Source: Prevotella sp. UBA2755
GTDB lineage: Bacteria; Bacteroidota; Bacteroidia; Bacteroidales; Bacteroidaceae
Length of the DNA: 11,091 bases
Reading direction: 5' to 3'
Assembly (NCBI GenBank): GCA_002353225.1
Contig: DEJF01000010.1
Span: 60,955 to 72,045 of the forward strand
Shown here one piece after another: positions 1-5,803 of the stretch; position 1 is the first letter of the stretch; every line of letters starts with the position of its first letter. Made by a program: the position numbers and the translations under genes. The notes under the pieces were generated by a model. It saw only the letters and a program-made list of their open reading frames with translations. It was not told the origin of the DNA and made no database searches.

Positions 1-63
1 TAATTATATAATAATTTAATGTATTTAAAGAAAATGGCGGTTCGGCAGTAAGAAACAAGCAAA

Positions 64-85
64 TGATGAAATGATGAATGATGAA
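64..85. repeat. TGATGAA heptamer repeat, three copies
   Basis: TGATGAA occurs at 64-70, 72-78 and 79-85, with one extra A between the first two copies. It is one of three tracts with a 7-bp period in the window; the others are at 8757-8784 and 9033-9088. No function can be read from it. Confidence 0.6.
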
Positions 86-160
86 AAGTGAAAATGGGCG
101 GATTTGTTAACGGAACCAAACAAAACGGGTAAAAATCTAAACGAAAGTTAAGAAAATAGG

Positions 161-174
161 GATAGAAGGCATCG
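161..174. repeat. 14-bp direct repeat, copy 1
   Basis: GATAGAAGGCATCG occurs here and again, exactly, at 381-394, 220 bp downstream. The two copies bracket the promoter at 212-242 and the possible RNA gene behind it. A perfect 14-mer within 500 bp is unlikely by chance. It could be a protein-binding site or the trace of a local duplication. Confidence 0.6.
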
Positions 175-211
175 GAATGCAGGTTGGCTGCTAACGGCAG
201 AGGGAGGGGGC

Positions 212-242
212 TTGCAGAGGTGGCAAAACAGGTGTACCTTTG
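212..242 (+). promoter_or_regulatory. Bacteroidetes-type promoter for a possible small RNA
   Basis: TTG at 212-214 is followed after 20 nt by TACCTTTG at 235-242, which fits the Bacteroidetes primary-sigma consensus (TTTG, then TAnnTTTG). Transcription would start near 248-250. No protein gene begins within the next 250 nt, which is why an RNA gene is suspected downstream. Confidence 0.6.
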
Positions 243-248
243 CAACCG

Positions 249-400
249 TGTTCAGGACACCAGACGCTGGGAAGCGGATGCCTGCGCCACCAGTGGGCGG
301 TGCCTCCGATCAAAGATGGGAAAGTCTCCGATGGCGCATACGAGACTGCCCCCTCTGCGAGAGAAAGCATCCGCCACAGTGATAGAAGGCATCGCTCGCA
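249..400 (+). ncRNA. Candidate structured small RNA, family unknown
   Basis: A GC-rich segment follows directly on a good promoter. By eye it can form an 8-bp perfect stem (274-281 with 367-374), a 7-bp perfect stem inside it (283-289 with 332-338), and a 6-bp stem (323-328 with 342-347) that would cross the second one as a pseudoknot. A small CGCT/AGCG hairpin with a GGGA loop lies at 265-276 and competes with the base of the first stem. Size and position after a promoter would suit a 6S-like or other housekeeping small RNA, but I recognise no diagnostic sequence of RNase P, tmRNA, SRP RNA or a known riboswitch. Both ends are guesses: the start comes from the promoter, and there is no clear terminator near 400. 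A long leader of the zinc-ribbon gene at 513 is the main alternative. Confidence 0.35.
381..394. repeat. 14-bp direct repeat, copy 2
   Basis: Exact second copy of GATAGAAGGCATCG (see 161-174). It lies just 3' of the outer stem of the possible RNA. Its GGCATC (388-393) could also pair with GATGCC at 278-283, competing with that stem. Confidence 0.6.
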
Positions 401-452
401 ACATCATCAAAAAAAACGTAATTTGTATACAAGTAGATTGTTAATTATTTCG

Positions 453-460
453 TAACTTTG
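453..460 (+). promoter_or_regulatory. Possible -7 element of the zinc-ribbon gene
   Basis: TAACTTTG matches the Bacteroidetes TAnnTTTG element and lies 52 nt before the ATG at 513, giving a leader of about 45 nt. No TTTG is found at the preferred 19-21 nt upstream (the nearest is 422-425, too far), so the call rests on the -7 box alone. Confidence 0.45.
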
Positions 461-512
461 TCACCAAAATCAGATTGAACTAAATGTTAATAGAATAACA
501 GATGATGGAGTA

Positions 513-806
513 ATGGCTTGGAAACGGAAATATCGCTGTAAGACTTGCGGATACGAAACCGATCTGTACGAAGGTCGTGGATTATTCCGTCAGCAAATCA
601 CAGCCATGTCATGTCCCGACTGCAAGACTGTCCAGAACATTGTCGTGGGTGGCATCATTGCGGACGTGGCACCGTCTTACAGAAGCGAAGCCGGTCGTCT
701 CTGCCTGCAATGTGGCAGTGATAAAATCAGAAAATGGGATATGCGTACCTGTCCAAAGTGCCTGGGGGTCATGGAAGATACTGGAGAAAAAGAATTTTGG
801 ACGTAA
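513..806 (+). CDS. Small double zinc-ribbon protein, hypothetical
   Basis: A 97-residue cytoplasmic protein with no signal peptide or membrane segment. It carries four CxxC pairs: C9/C12, C34/C37, C64/C67 and C80/C83. The spacing suggests two zinc ribbons, each binding one Zn with four cysteines. The N-terminus is basic and the C-terminus acidic. Such ribbons often bind nucleic acid or serve as docking modules, but no specific family or function can be assigned. The ATG at 513 follows GGAG at 507-510 with only 2 nt between, and it overlaps the TAA of a four-codon frame (ATG ATG GAG TAA, 502-513), which is probably chance. The gene stands alone, faces the phosphoethanolamine transferase gene, and is closed by the hairpin at 811-866. 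The cysteine pattern makes it very likely a real gene. Confidence 0.8.
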   Translation: MAWKRKYRCKTCGYETDLYEGRGLFRQQITAMSCPDCKTVQNIVVGGIIADVAPSYRSEAGRLCLQCGSDKIRKWDMRTCPKCLGVMEDTGEKEFWT

Positions 807-810
807 ATAT

Positions 811-866
811 CGAAGTACGTGAAGATGACGGTCGCTGGTGTATCAGCGACCGTCAGTAGCACTTCG
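811..866. terminator. Bidirectional hairpin between convergent genes
   Basis: A 12-bp perfect stem (826-837 with 844-855, six-base loop) is enclosed by a second 6-bp stem (CGAAGT 811-816 with ACTTCG 861-866). It fills the 65-bp gap between the zinc-ribbon stop and the eptA-like stop, so it can end transcription from both sides. There is no clear T-run on either strand, so it is not a classical intrinsic terminator, but its position and stability make termination or 3'-end protection the best explanation. Confidence 0.7.
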
Positions 867-871
867 AGTGG

Positions 872-2419
872 TCAATATGATTTGATGTTAAAGATATCGT
901 AATCTTTATTGTAAGCAGGTGATTCTATGGACAGCAGGTTAAGCACGGAATGGAAAATATAATGTTGCTCGAGCACTGCCGGCAGATCGGTCTTGTAGTC
1001 TCTGAAATCCTTCGAGGTCCATACGAGGAACGGTATCTCATACTGCACCTTCGGCGCCAGTCTCATGGGAATACCATGCATGAAGATATTGTTCTCGCCC
1101 AGTGACTCGCCATGGTCGGAGATAAAGATCATGGCACTGTTCCAGTCTTCCAAGGATCGCAAGGTATTAATCAGTTTGTCCAGAAGATAGTCGGTGTACA
1201 GAATGGTGTTGTCGTACGCATTAACCAGCATACCGACATTCTTCTCACCCTCCTCCACATTCCTTGCCACAGGCTTATACACCTCAAACTCCTTCGGATA
1301 CTTGTCGGCATACTTAGGACCGTGACTCGTACTGGTATGCAGAATGATCAGTACCTTATTCTTCTTACTGGATACTATCCGCTCATGAAGTCCTGTGAGG
1401 AGTATTCCGTCATAGTGGCTTTCCTCGTCTGGATATTTGGCACTGATGTCATCATCCGTGAGATACTCGTCAATATGGATAGGCGGTTCTCCCCAGTTGG
1501 ATGTGCGCCACGACACATCAACACCTGTCCTGAAGGCATAGTTGGGCAGCAACTCATACAACTCCTCACTGTTTTTAGGCTCAAGGATGGCTTTGGAGCC
1601 GGCAGTGGTGTATGTCGCACAGGAAGTAGCCTGAAACACTTTCAGCCCTTCTTGTTTCGACAACAGAGGGTTGTTCTTGCGCTCATAACCATAGAGTTGG
1701 AAGTTGGCTTTTCGTGCCGACTCACCGATGACAAGGACCACCACCGTCTTCTCCTTATCCGCAATCCTGCCGTCAGGCAGTTTGATCTCCTCTGCCTGCT
1801 TATCCATCTGATCACTGGTGATGCGCATCGTATTCACCAGATAGGACCACGGTTGCAGTAATCCTCCCAATTCGGTATCGTGCTGACCTATCCACAACGT
1901 CTGGTTGATATTCACCAATGCCATGACAAGGACGACAGCCAATGCACTACCACCATATACACCCAGTTTCTTCAGTGTTCCGAAGACGACAGGCTGCAAC
2001 AGGCAGAACAAGGCTGGGAGGGCACCAAAGACTATGATGAACAGCCACAGCGACCAACTGAAGAACCCTGACGCTTCTGAGTATCTGGTGTTGAATACGT
2101 TCTCTATGGTTGTCGCATCCATCATCACACCGTAAGTAAAGATGAAATAAACAGCCGTAGCGTTAATGAGGGAAAGGATCGCCAGGAGGATACGCCCGAC
2201 TATCCTCATGAGGAACATCATCAGATAGGTCATCATGAAGTTTAGCGCCAGCATGACCACTGCCAGTGACACCAGTAGAACCATCTTCCCCCCTACACTT
2301 TCATTGGTATTGTTGACAACATAATTAAAGAAAGGTATGTTGTAAAACAACAACGTTCCTATGCTGACAACACAGGAGAAAGCGAAGAGGGAGATGGGGC
2401 GTATGAGTCTGTTCTTCAT
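872..2419 (-). CDS. eptA: Phosphoethanolamine transferase, EptA/MCR family
   Basis: An inner-membrane enzyme predicted to move phosphoethanolamine from phosphatidylethanolamine to a lipid A (or similar glycolipid) phosphate on the periplasmic side, lowering negative charge and typically raising resistance to cationic peptides and polymyxins. The 515 residues start with about five hydrophobic segments (roughly 9-30, 45-70, 76-97, 121-143, 157-172), followed by a periplasmic sulfatase-fold domain. Catalytic features can be placed by comparison with MCR-1: metal ligand E233 in VIGES, nucleophile T271 in CATYT, H366 in SHGP, D435/H436 in SDHGESLGEN, and H448. Most disulphide cysteines of proteobacterial EptA/MCR are absent; the segment after the nucleophile reads AGSKAIL in place of a cysteine-containing PCMFS-type motif. 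It is the last gene of its operon, 4 nt after the acid phosphatase gene. The exact acceptor cannot be read from the sequence. Confidence 0.85.
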   Translation of the reverse strand: MKNRLIRPISLFAFSCVVSIGTLLFYNIPFFNYVVNNTNESVGGKMVLLVSLAVVMLALNFMMTYLMMFLMRIVGRILLAILSLINATAVYFIFTYGVMMDATTIENVFNTRYSEASGFFSWSLWLFIIVFGALPALFCLLQPVVFGTLKKLGVYGGSALAVVLVMALVNINQTLWIGQHDTELGGLLQPWSYLVNTMRITSDQMDKQAEEIKLPDGRIADKEKTVVVLVIGESARKANFQLYGYERKNNPLLSKQEGLKVFQATSCATYTTAGSKAILEPKNSEELYELLPNYAFRTGVDVSWRTSNWGEPPIHIDEYLTDDDISAKYPDEESHYDGILLTGLHERIVSSKKNKVLIILHTSTSHGPKYADKYPKEFEVYKPVARNVEEGEKNVGMLVNAYDNTILYTDYLLDKLINTLRSLEDWNSAMIFISDHGESLGENNIFMHGIPMRLAPKVQYEIPFLVWTSKDFRDYKTDLPAVLEQHYIFHSVLNLLSIESPAYNKDYDIFNIKSY

Positions 2420-2423
2420 CCCT

Positions 2424-3278
2424 TTACTTCCTTACCACTTTCTGGTTGCCCATCAGGACAATACCACGCGTGGAATCAGTCGCCTTCTGTCCGTTCAACT
2501 GGTAGGCAGTGGTAGAAGGATGCTCCACAACGACAGCACTACGTACTCCACTGGACAGTCCCATCTTCTCAGCATATTCGGCTTGGGCTTTCTTCATCTG
2601 AGCAATAAACGCCGCATTACCTTGCAGGGCACAGAAGCCGACACTGGCTGCCGTACGACTGGCATCCACATCGCTCTGCCAATGGGCACCTACGATGACA
2701 CGGCTGTTACAGTAGTCCCAACCACGACTGAAGATTTCAGTAGCACGCTGTGGGGCTATCTGTGCCAAGAGCAGGGAGATTGTCCAACCACGCAGGCTGT
2801 GTCCTGAGGGATAACTGCCCTCCCCACGCAAATATTCCTCCTCATGTGACGGCATCGAGTCGTCGAAACGCTCGAAGGGACGCTGACGACCGTAGAAAGC
2901 CTTAGGCTCCGTACGCATAGGGTCTGTCGTGGCGAGACTGGTCTCCATCAACTTCCATATCTCTGGCGTGTTGGTCTCATTGATTTCCAGTCCAAACGCC
3001 TCTTTCCACTGCAAGAAGAGTTTGGCATGGTCGTTCCATTCAGCATCGGCAATGGCAAGAGCCACACGGTCGGCATCCTGTCGCTGCTGCTTTCCCCAGC
3101 CATAGCGCACCACGTCATTGGCAAACTCCGGACTGTCGAAGGCGGGAGGTGCTGGCATGATATCAACCAGTTTAGGGAGTTGGTCGAGTTCAATATACGG
3201 TTGCACGGTCTGTGCAAAACTTGTCGTTGTGCCGCTGATAGTCAGGATGGCGGCAAGCATCCATTGTCTTGTTTTCAT
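2424..3278 (-). CDS. Secreted class A acid phosphatase (PAP2 superfamily)
   Basis: A 284-residue phosphomonoesterase of the PhoN/PhoC type. A signal peptide (about 1-22, cleavage after SFA) sends it out of the cytoplasm. The full PAP2 signature is present: K126-x6-R133-P134, P157-S158-G159-H160, and S192-R193-x5-H199-x3-D203, with H199 as the expected nucleophile and H160 as the acid. There are no membrane segments, so it is unlike the membrane-bound LpxE/LpxF lipid phosphatases. After the catalytic domain comes a tail (about 247-284) with YQLNGQ and then RGIVLMGNQKVV, resembling the short C-terminal tails of many Prevotella secreted proteins; a sorting or attachment role is my inference. It lies 31 nt after the preA-like gene and 4 nt before the eptA-like gene, without its own visible promoter. 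The substrate may be a general phosphomonoester or an envelope lipid phosphate; the context allows either. Confidence 0.85.
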   Translation of the reverse strand: MKTRQWMLAAILTISGTTTSFAQTVQPYIELDQLPKLVDIMPAPPAFDSPEFANDVVRYGWGKQQRQDADRVALAIADAEWNDHAKLFLQWKEAFGLEINETNTPEIWKLMETSLATTDPMRTEPKAFYGRQRPFERFDDSMPSHEEEYLRGEGSYPSGHSLRGWTISLLLAQIAPQRATEIFSRGWDYCNSRVIVGAHWQSDVDASRTAASVGFCALQGNAAFIAQMKKAQAEYAEKMGLSSGVRSAVVVEHPSTTAYQLNGQKATDSTRGIVLMGNQKVVRK

Positions 3279-3309
3279 TTACATTTAATTATTTTTTAGT
3301 CCAATTCTA

Positions 3310-4764
3310 CTATTTCTTTTTGATACGTTTCGTTAAACCGATTGCACCTGTAGGACAGACCAGTCGGCAAAGATGACAGCCGACACATTTGGTGCCGGCA
3401 ATACGAGGCTGTCGCTTTACAGTATCAAAGTAAATTGCCTGATGTCCACCATCCGCACAGGAAATGTAACATCTACCACACCCAATACACTGTTCATAGT
3501 CTATTTTAGGGAAGACTATTGTCTCGCGGTCAAGGTTAGAGGGCAACACGAAGTTAGGCAACTGCTCACCGACAAGTGTTTCCAGTCGGTCAACACCTCG
3601 CTCTACCATATAATGTTGCAAACCCAGTATGAGGTCATCGATAATTCGGTAGCCATACTGCATGACTGCAGTGCATACCTGCACATTTCGGCAGCCCAAC
3701 TGGATAAACTCCAAGGCATCGCGCCATGTCTCAATGCCACCAATACCACTGAACTGCATATTCTTCAAAATCTTATTGGAAGCCATCTGACAAATATACC
3801 GCAAAGCGATAGGTTTGATAGCACGACCTGAATAGCCAGAGACGGTGAACTTCTCTGAAACCATCGCCTGATGCGACATGGTGATACTCTTGATGGTATT
3901 AATGGCAGAAACAGCATCAGCACCAGCGAAATAGGCACCCTGGGCTGGTTCGTTGATATGTGTGATGTTAGGTGTCATCTTCGGAATGACAGGAATGCCT
4001 ACATGACGTTTCACAAAAGAAGTATAGAAAGTAACCAGTTCCACGTTCTGTCCTACATCACTACCCATTCCTGTCAGTCGCATCTGCGGACAAGAGAAAT
4101 TCAGTTCCACAGCATCACAGCCAGCCTCCTCTACCATCTTTGCCAGTTCTATCCACTCTTCCTCAAATTGCCCCATGACAGAACCGATGATGACCTTCGT
4201 GGGATAATCTTTCTTCAGTCGACGAAGAATATCCAAATCCACATCAATGGGATTTTCGGAGAGTTGCTCCATATTACGGAAACCAGAGAACGCCGTGTCG
4301 TTCTTAACTGCATCAAAACGTGGCGACACCTCGCGGATTTCCTGCTTACAGATTGTCTTGTAGAATACACCAGCCCAACCTGCGTCTAAGGCACGTGCAA
4401 CCATCTCGTAATTAGTACAAACGGCTGACGAAGCAAGGAAGAAAGGATTCTCACATGAAATGCCACAGAAGTCAATGGCGAGAGAAGGAACTTTTCCGTT
4501 TGTTGCGACATCATCGCAGCAAACCGAGCGAAGCAATTCCTTAATACGGACGGGACGGTCGTAATGGATACAGGCAGTCTCAGCACGCTCTAAATCCTGA
4601 TCCGTACACACCGTCACCCACTGTCCTGCCAGTTTCTCGTTATCAAAACGGATGGCTCGTATGGCACGTGCCGGGTCACCATTCTTACATACTTGACTGC
4701 AAGGAGCATCTGCGCAAAGCAGGCAACGTGCCGCCTCTTCGTGGTTATGCATTCGCCTTTCCAT
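3310..4764 (-). CDS. preA: PreA-like dihydropyrimidine dehydrogenase subunit with N-terminal Fe-S segment
   Basis: A cytoplasmic flavin/iron-sulfur oxidoreductase of 484 residues. Residues about 94-400 form the FMN-binding TIM barrel of the dihydroorotate/dihydropyrimidine dehydrogenase family (ELNFSCPQ, PKMTPNITHI, SGYSGRAIKPIALR, SGIGGI). The C-terminus binds two [4Fe-4S] clusters: C426/429/432/436 and C460/463/466/470. E. coli PreA is about 410 residues; the extra N-terminus holds C14-x2-C17-x4-C22-x3-C26, the first cluster motif of the PreT/mammalian DPD N-terminal domain. Of the second cluster motif only C53 and C65 are evident, and the FAD/NAD domains are missing. The loop that carries the catalytic cysteine in mammalian DPD reads GMGSDVGQ here, with V237 at that place. 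Uracil/thymine reduction is the family role, but the electron partner and substrate are uncertain. M5 is an alternative start, preceded by GGAAAGG. Confidence 0.8.
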   Translation of the reverse strand: MERRMHNHEEAARCLLCADAPCSQVCKNGDPARAIRAIRFDNEKLAGQWVTVCTDQDLERAETACIHYDRPVRIKELLRSVCCDDVATNGKVPSLAIDFCGISCENPFFLASSAVCTNYEMVARALDAGWAGVFYKTICKQEIREVSPRFDAVKNDTAFSGFRNMEQLSENPIDVDLDILRRLKKDYPTKVIIGSVMGQFEEEWIELAKMVEEAGCDAVELNFSCPQMRLTGMGSDVGQNVELVTFYTSFVKRHVGIPVIPKMTPNITHINEPAQGAYFAGADAVSAINTIKSITMSHQAMVSEKFTVSGYSGRAIKPIALRYICQMASNKILKNMQFSGIGGIETWRDALEFIQLGCRNVQVCTAVMQYGYRIIDDLILGLQHYMVERGVDRLETLVGEQLPNFVLPSNLDRETIVFPKIDYEQCIGCGRCYISCADGGHQAIYFDTVKRQPRIAGTKCVGCHLCRLVCPTGAIGLTKRIKKK

Positions 4765-4780
4765 ATTCTTGCTGTTTATA

Positions 4781-4996
4781 TTACTTTTTCAGTTGTCGCA
4801 CCGGGAACGTGAAATAGGTCTTGGGGAACGGTTCATCCGTCAGGGTCACAAACTGACTATTGTCATCGGTAGACAAAGCCGTGCCGGGAGTGGCAGACTG
4901 CTCAGAGGAATGGTTATCGTCCGCCGCACATGCAGATAACGAACTGATAATAAGGATGGCGGTAAACAGCCATAGTTTTGGGGGATGTCTCATCAT
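4781..4996 (-). CDS. Small lipoprotein, unknown function
   Basis: A 71-residue protein with a type II signal peptide: two starting Met, basic residues, a hydrophobic core (about 8-19) and the lipobox LSAC with C23 as the lipidated residue. The mature part has only about 49 residues, rich in Ser, Thr and Asp, with no domain I recognise. Two aspartates follow the cysteine closely (CAADDN), which resembles the acidic surface-export signal of Bacteroidetes lipoproteins, so it may face the outside; this is inference. It sits in the operon with 13 nt before it and 16 nt after it, between the kinase-like and preA-like genes. The clear lipobox and tight spacing support a real gene despite its size. 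Confidence 0.7.
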   Translation of the reverse strand: MMRHPPKLWLFTAILIISSLSACAADDNHSSEQSATPGTALSTDDNSQFVTLTDEPFPKTYFTFPVRQLKK

Positions 4997-5009
4997 TTGT
5001 CTTCCTATT

Positions 5010-5645
5010 TTATGCTTTCATAGTACACTCAATATAGGTCATGATAACAGTGACCGCCTGATCCTCGGTAAGTTCATCCATGTTAATGACGAGGTCGTAG
5101 TTGCGTGTATCATAACGCGATGTATCCGCATACTTCTGGATATAGGTCTCACGCCCCTTATCCACCTTCTCAATGATGGCAATAGCCTCCTTGCGACTGA
5201 TTTGCTTCTTGCTCATCAGTCTGGAGATACGAAATTCCATCGATGCCTGAATAAAGATGCTCATGTGATTAGGGGTATCGCGGAACACCAGAAAACCGCT
5301 TCTGCCAGCCACCACGCACGACTCCTCTGCGGCAAGTTCTTGTAATATCCGTTTCTCCGTCTCCATCATCGTCTCAGTCGTCAGCACCGTCTCTGCCTCC
5401 ATGGGCTTTGTAGTGGAGTTCAGTTTCATATAGTAGGTATTGAACTCATTCCACCACGTATTCTTCCGAGCCTTGATCTTTTCAATCTCATCCACTGTGA
5501 GTCCGAACTCCTTAGTCAGCCCCTCGATGAGCGCCTTATCATAGAATTTCACTCCCAGTGCCTCTGCGAGTTTACGCCCCACTGTACGACCACCAGAACC
5601 CAGTTCACGGTTGATGGTAATCACAAATTTATCGTTCTTATTCAT
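5010..5645 (-). CDS. Cytidylate-kinase-like family protein
   Basis: A 211-residue cytoplasmic P-loop protein of the cytidylate-kinase-like family (distinct from housekeeping Cmk). The N-terminus reads ITINRELGSGGRTVGRKLAEALG, a modified P-loop in which G16-S17-G18-G19-R20 replaces the usual GxxGxGKS/T, followed by FYDKALI, typical of this family. VAGRSGFLVFRD (about 111-122) and the arginine/lysine-rich segment at 143-168 (FRISRLM, VDKGRETYIQKY) match the lid and NMP-handling regions. Nucleotide phosphorylation is expected, but the acceptor of this family is not established. It is the first gene of the minus-strand operon, behind a strong promoter at 5681-5711 and a leader of about 30 nt. Linkage to a pyrimidine-type oxidoreductase may hint at nucleotide metabolism, but that is weak evidence. 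Confidence 0.8.
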   Translation of the reverse strand: MNKNDKFVITINRELGSGGRTVGRKLAEALGVKFYDKALIEGLTKEFGLTVDEIEKIKARKNTWWNEFNTYYMKLNSTTKPMEAETVLTTETMMETEKRILQELAAEESCVVAGRSGFLVFRDTPNHMSIFIQASMEFRISRLMSKKQISRKEAIAIIEKVDKGRETYIQKYADTSRYDTRNYDLVINMDELTEDQAVTVIMTYIECTMKA

Positions 5646-5680
5646 CCTATTATTGTATCTTTTATCTCAATTATCGGCTA

Positions 5681-5711
5681 CAAATTTACAATAAAACGAG
5701 AACAGAACAAA
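5681..5711 (-). promoter_or_regulatory. Promoter of the kinase-preA-phosphatase-eptA operon
   Basis: Read on the minus strand, TTTG (5711-5708) is followed after 19 nt by TAAATTTG (5688-5681). Both boxes and their spacing fit the Bacteroidetes consensus exactly. The transcript would start near 5674 and begin about 30 nt before the ATG at 5645. Confidence 0.75.
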
Positions 5712-5783
5712 AGAAATTCTTTTATTTTTTATGTCGAGACAGCGTAAAATCGCCATTATAAAGGAAAATTGACGAAAAAAGTG

Positions 5784-5791
5784 TATCTTTG
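5784..5791 (+). promoter_or_regulatory. -7 element of the PheC-like gene
   Basis: TATCTTTG matches TAnnTTTG. The expected start of transcription, near 5797-5799, falls only a few bases before the first possible ATG (5804), which favours the third in-frame ATG at 5819. No good TTTG is seen 19-21 nt upstream. Confidence 0.6.
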
Positions 5792-5803
5792 CAAAATGAT
5801 TGA

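Larger units (their letters stand above)
1..234. other. Intergenic region without a recognisable gene
   Basis: This stretch is A+T-rich at its left edge and becomes GC-rich after about position 180. Open frames that cross it (for example one that could start near 184) run straight through the promoter at 212-242, and their translations show no family signature, so I do not call a gene. It holds a heptamer repeat (64-85) and one copy of a 14-bp direct repeat (161-174). The left edge may belong to the control region of a gene outside the window. Confidence 0.5.

Noticed and set aside
251..266. Partial likeness of TTCAGGACACCAGAC to a B12-box (cobalamin riboswitch)
   Set aside because: The box should lie at the 3' end of a 200-nt aptamer, but here the promoter sits directly before it, several core positions differ, and the downstream gene is a zinc-ribbon protein.
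318..329. GGGAAAGTCTCC resembling the GAGGAAAGTCCGG core of RNase P RNA
   Set aside because: Only part of the core matches, the 3' partner core is not found, and the segment is much too short for RNase P RNA.
184..455. Two overlapping plus-strand open frames of 86 and 71 codons
   Set aside because: The longer frame includes the promoter at 212-242, the shorter one begins next to it, and both run over the foldable segment. Their translations have no domain or signal and neither has a ribosome-binding site.
1112..1861. 249-codon open frame on the plus strand opposite the eptA-like gene
   Set aside because: It is a shadow of the well-supported minus-strand gene, whose catalytic motifs cover the same region; the translated frame has no recognisable domain.
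3871..4389. 172-codon plus-strand open frame opposite preA
   Set aside because: Antisense to the FMN domain of the PreA-like protein, with no start signal or family resemblance.
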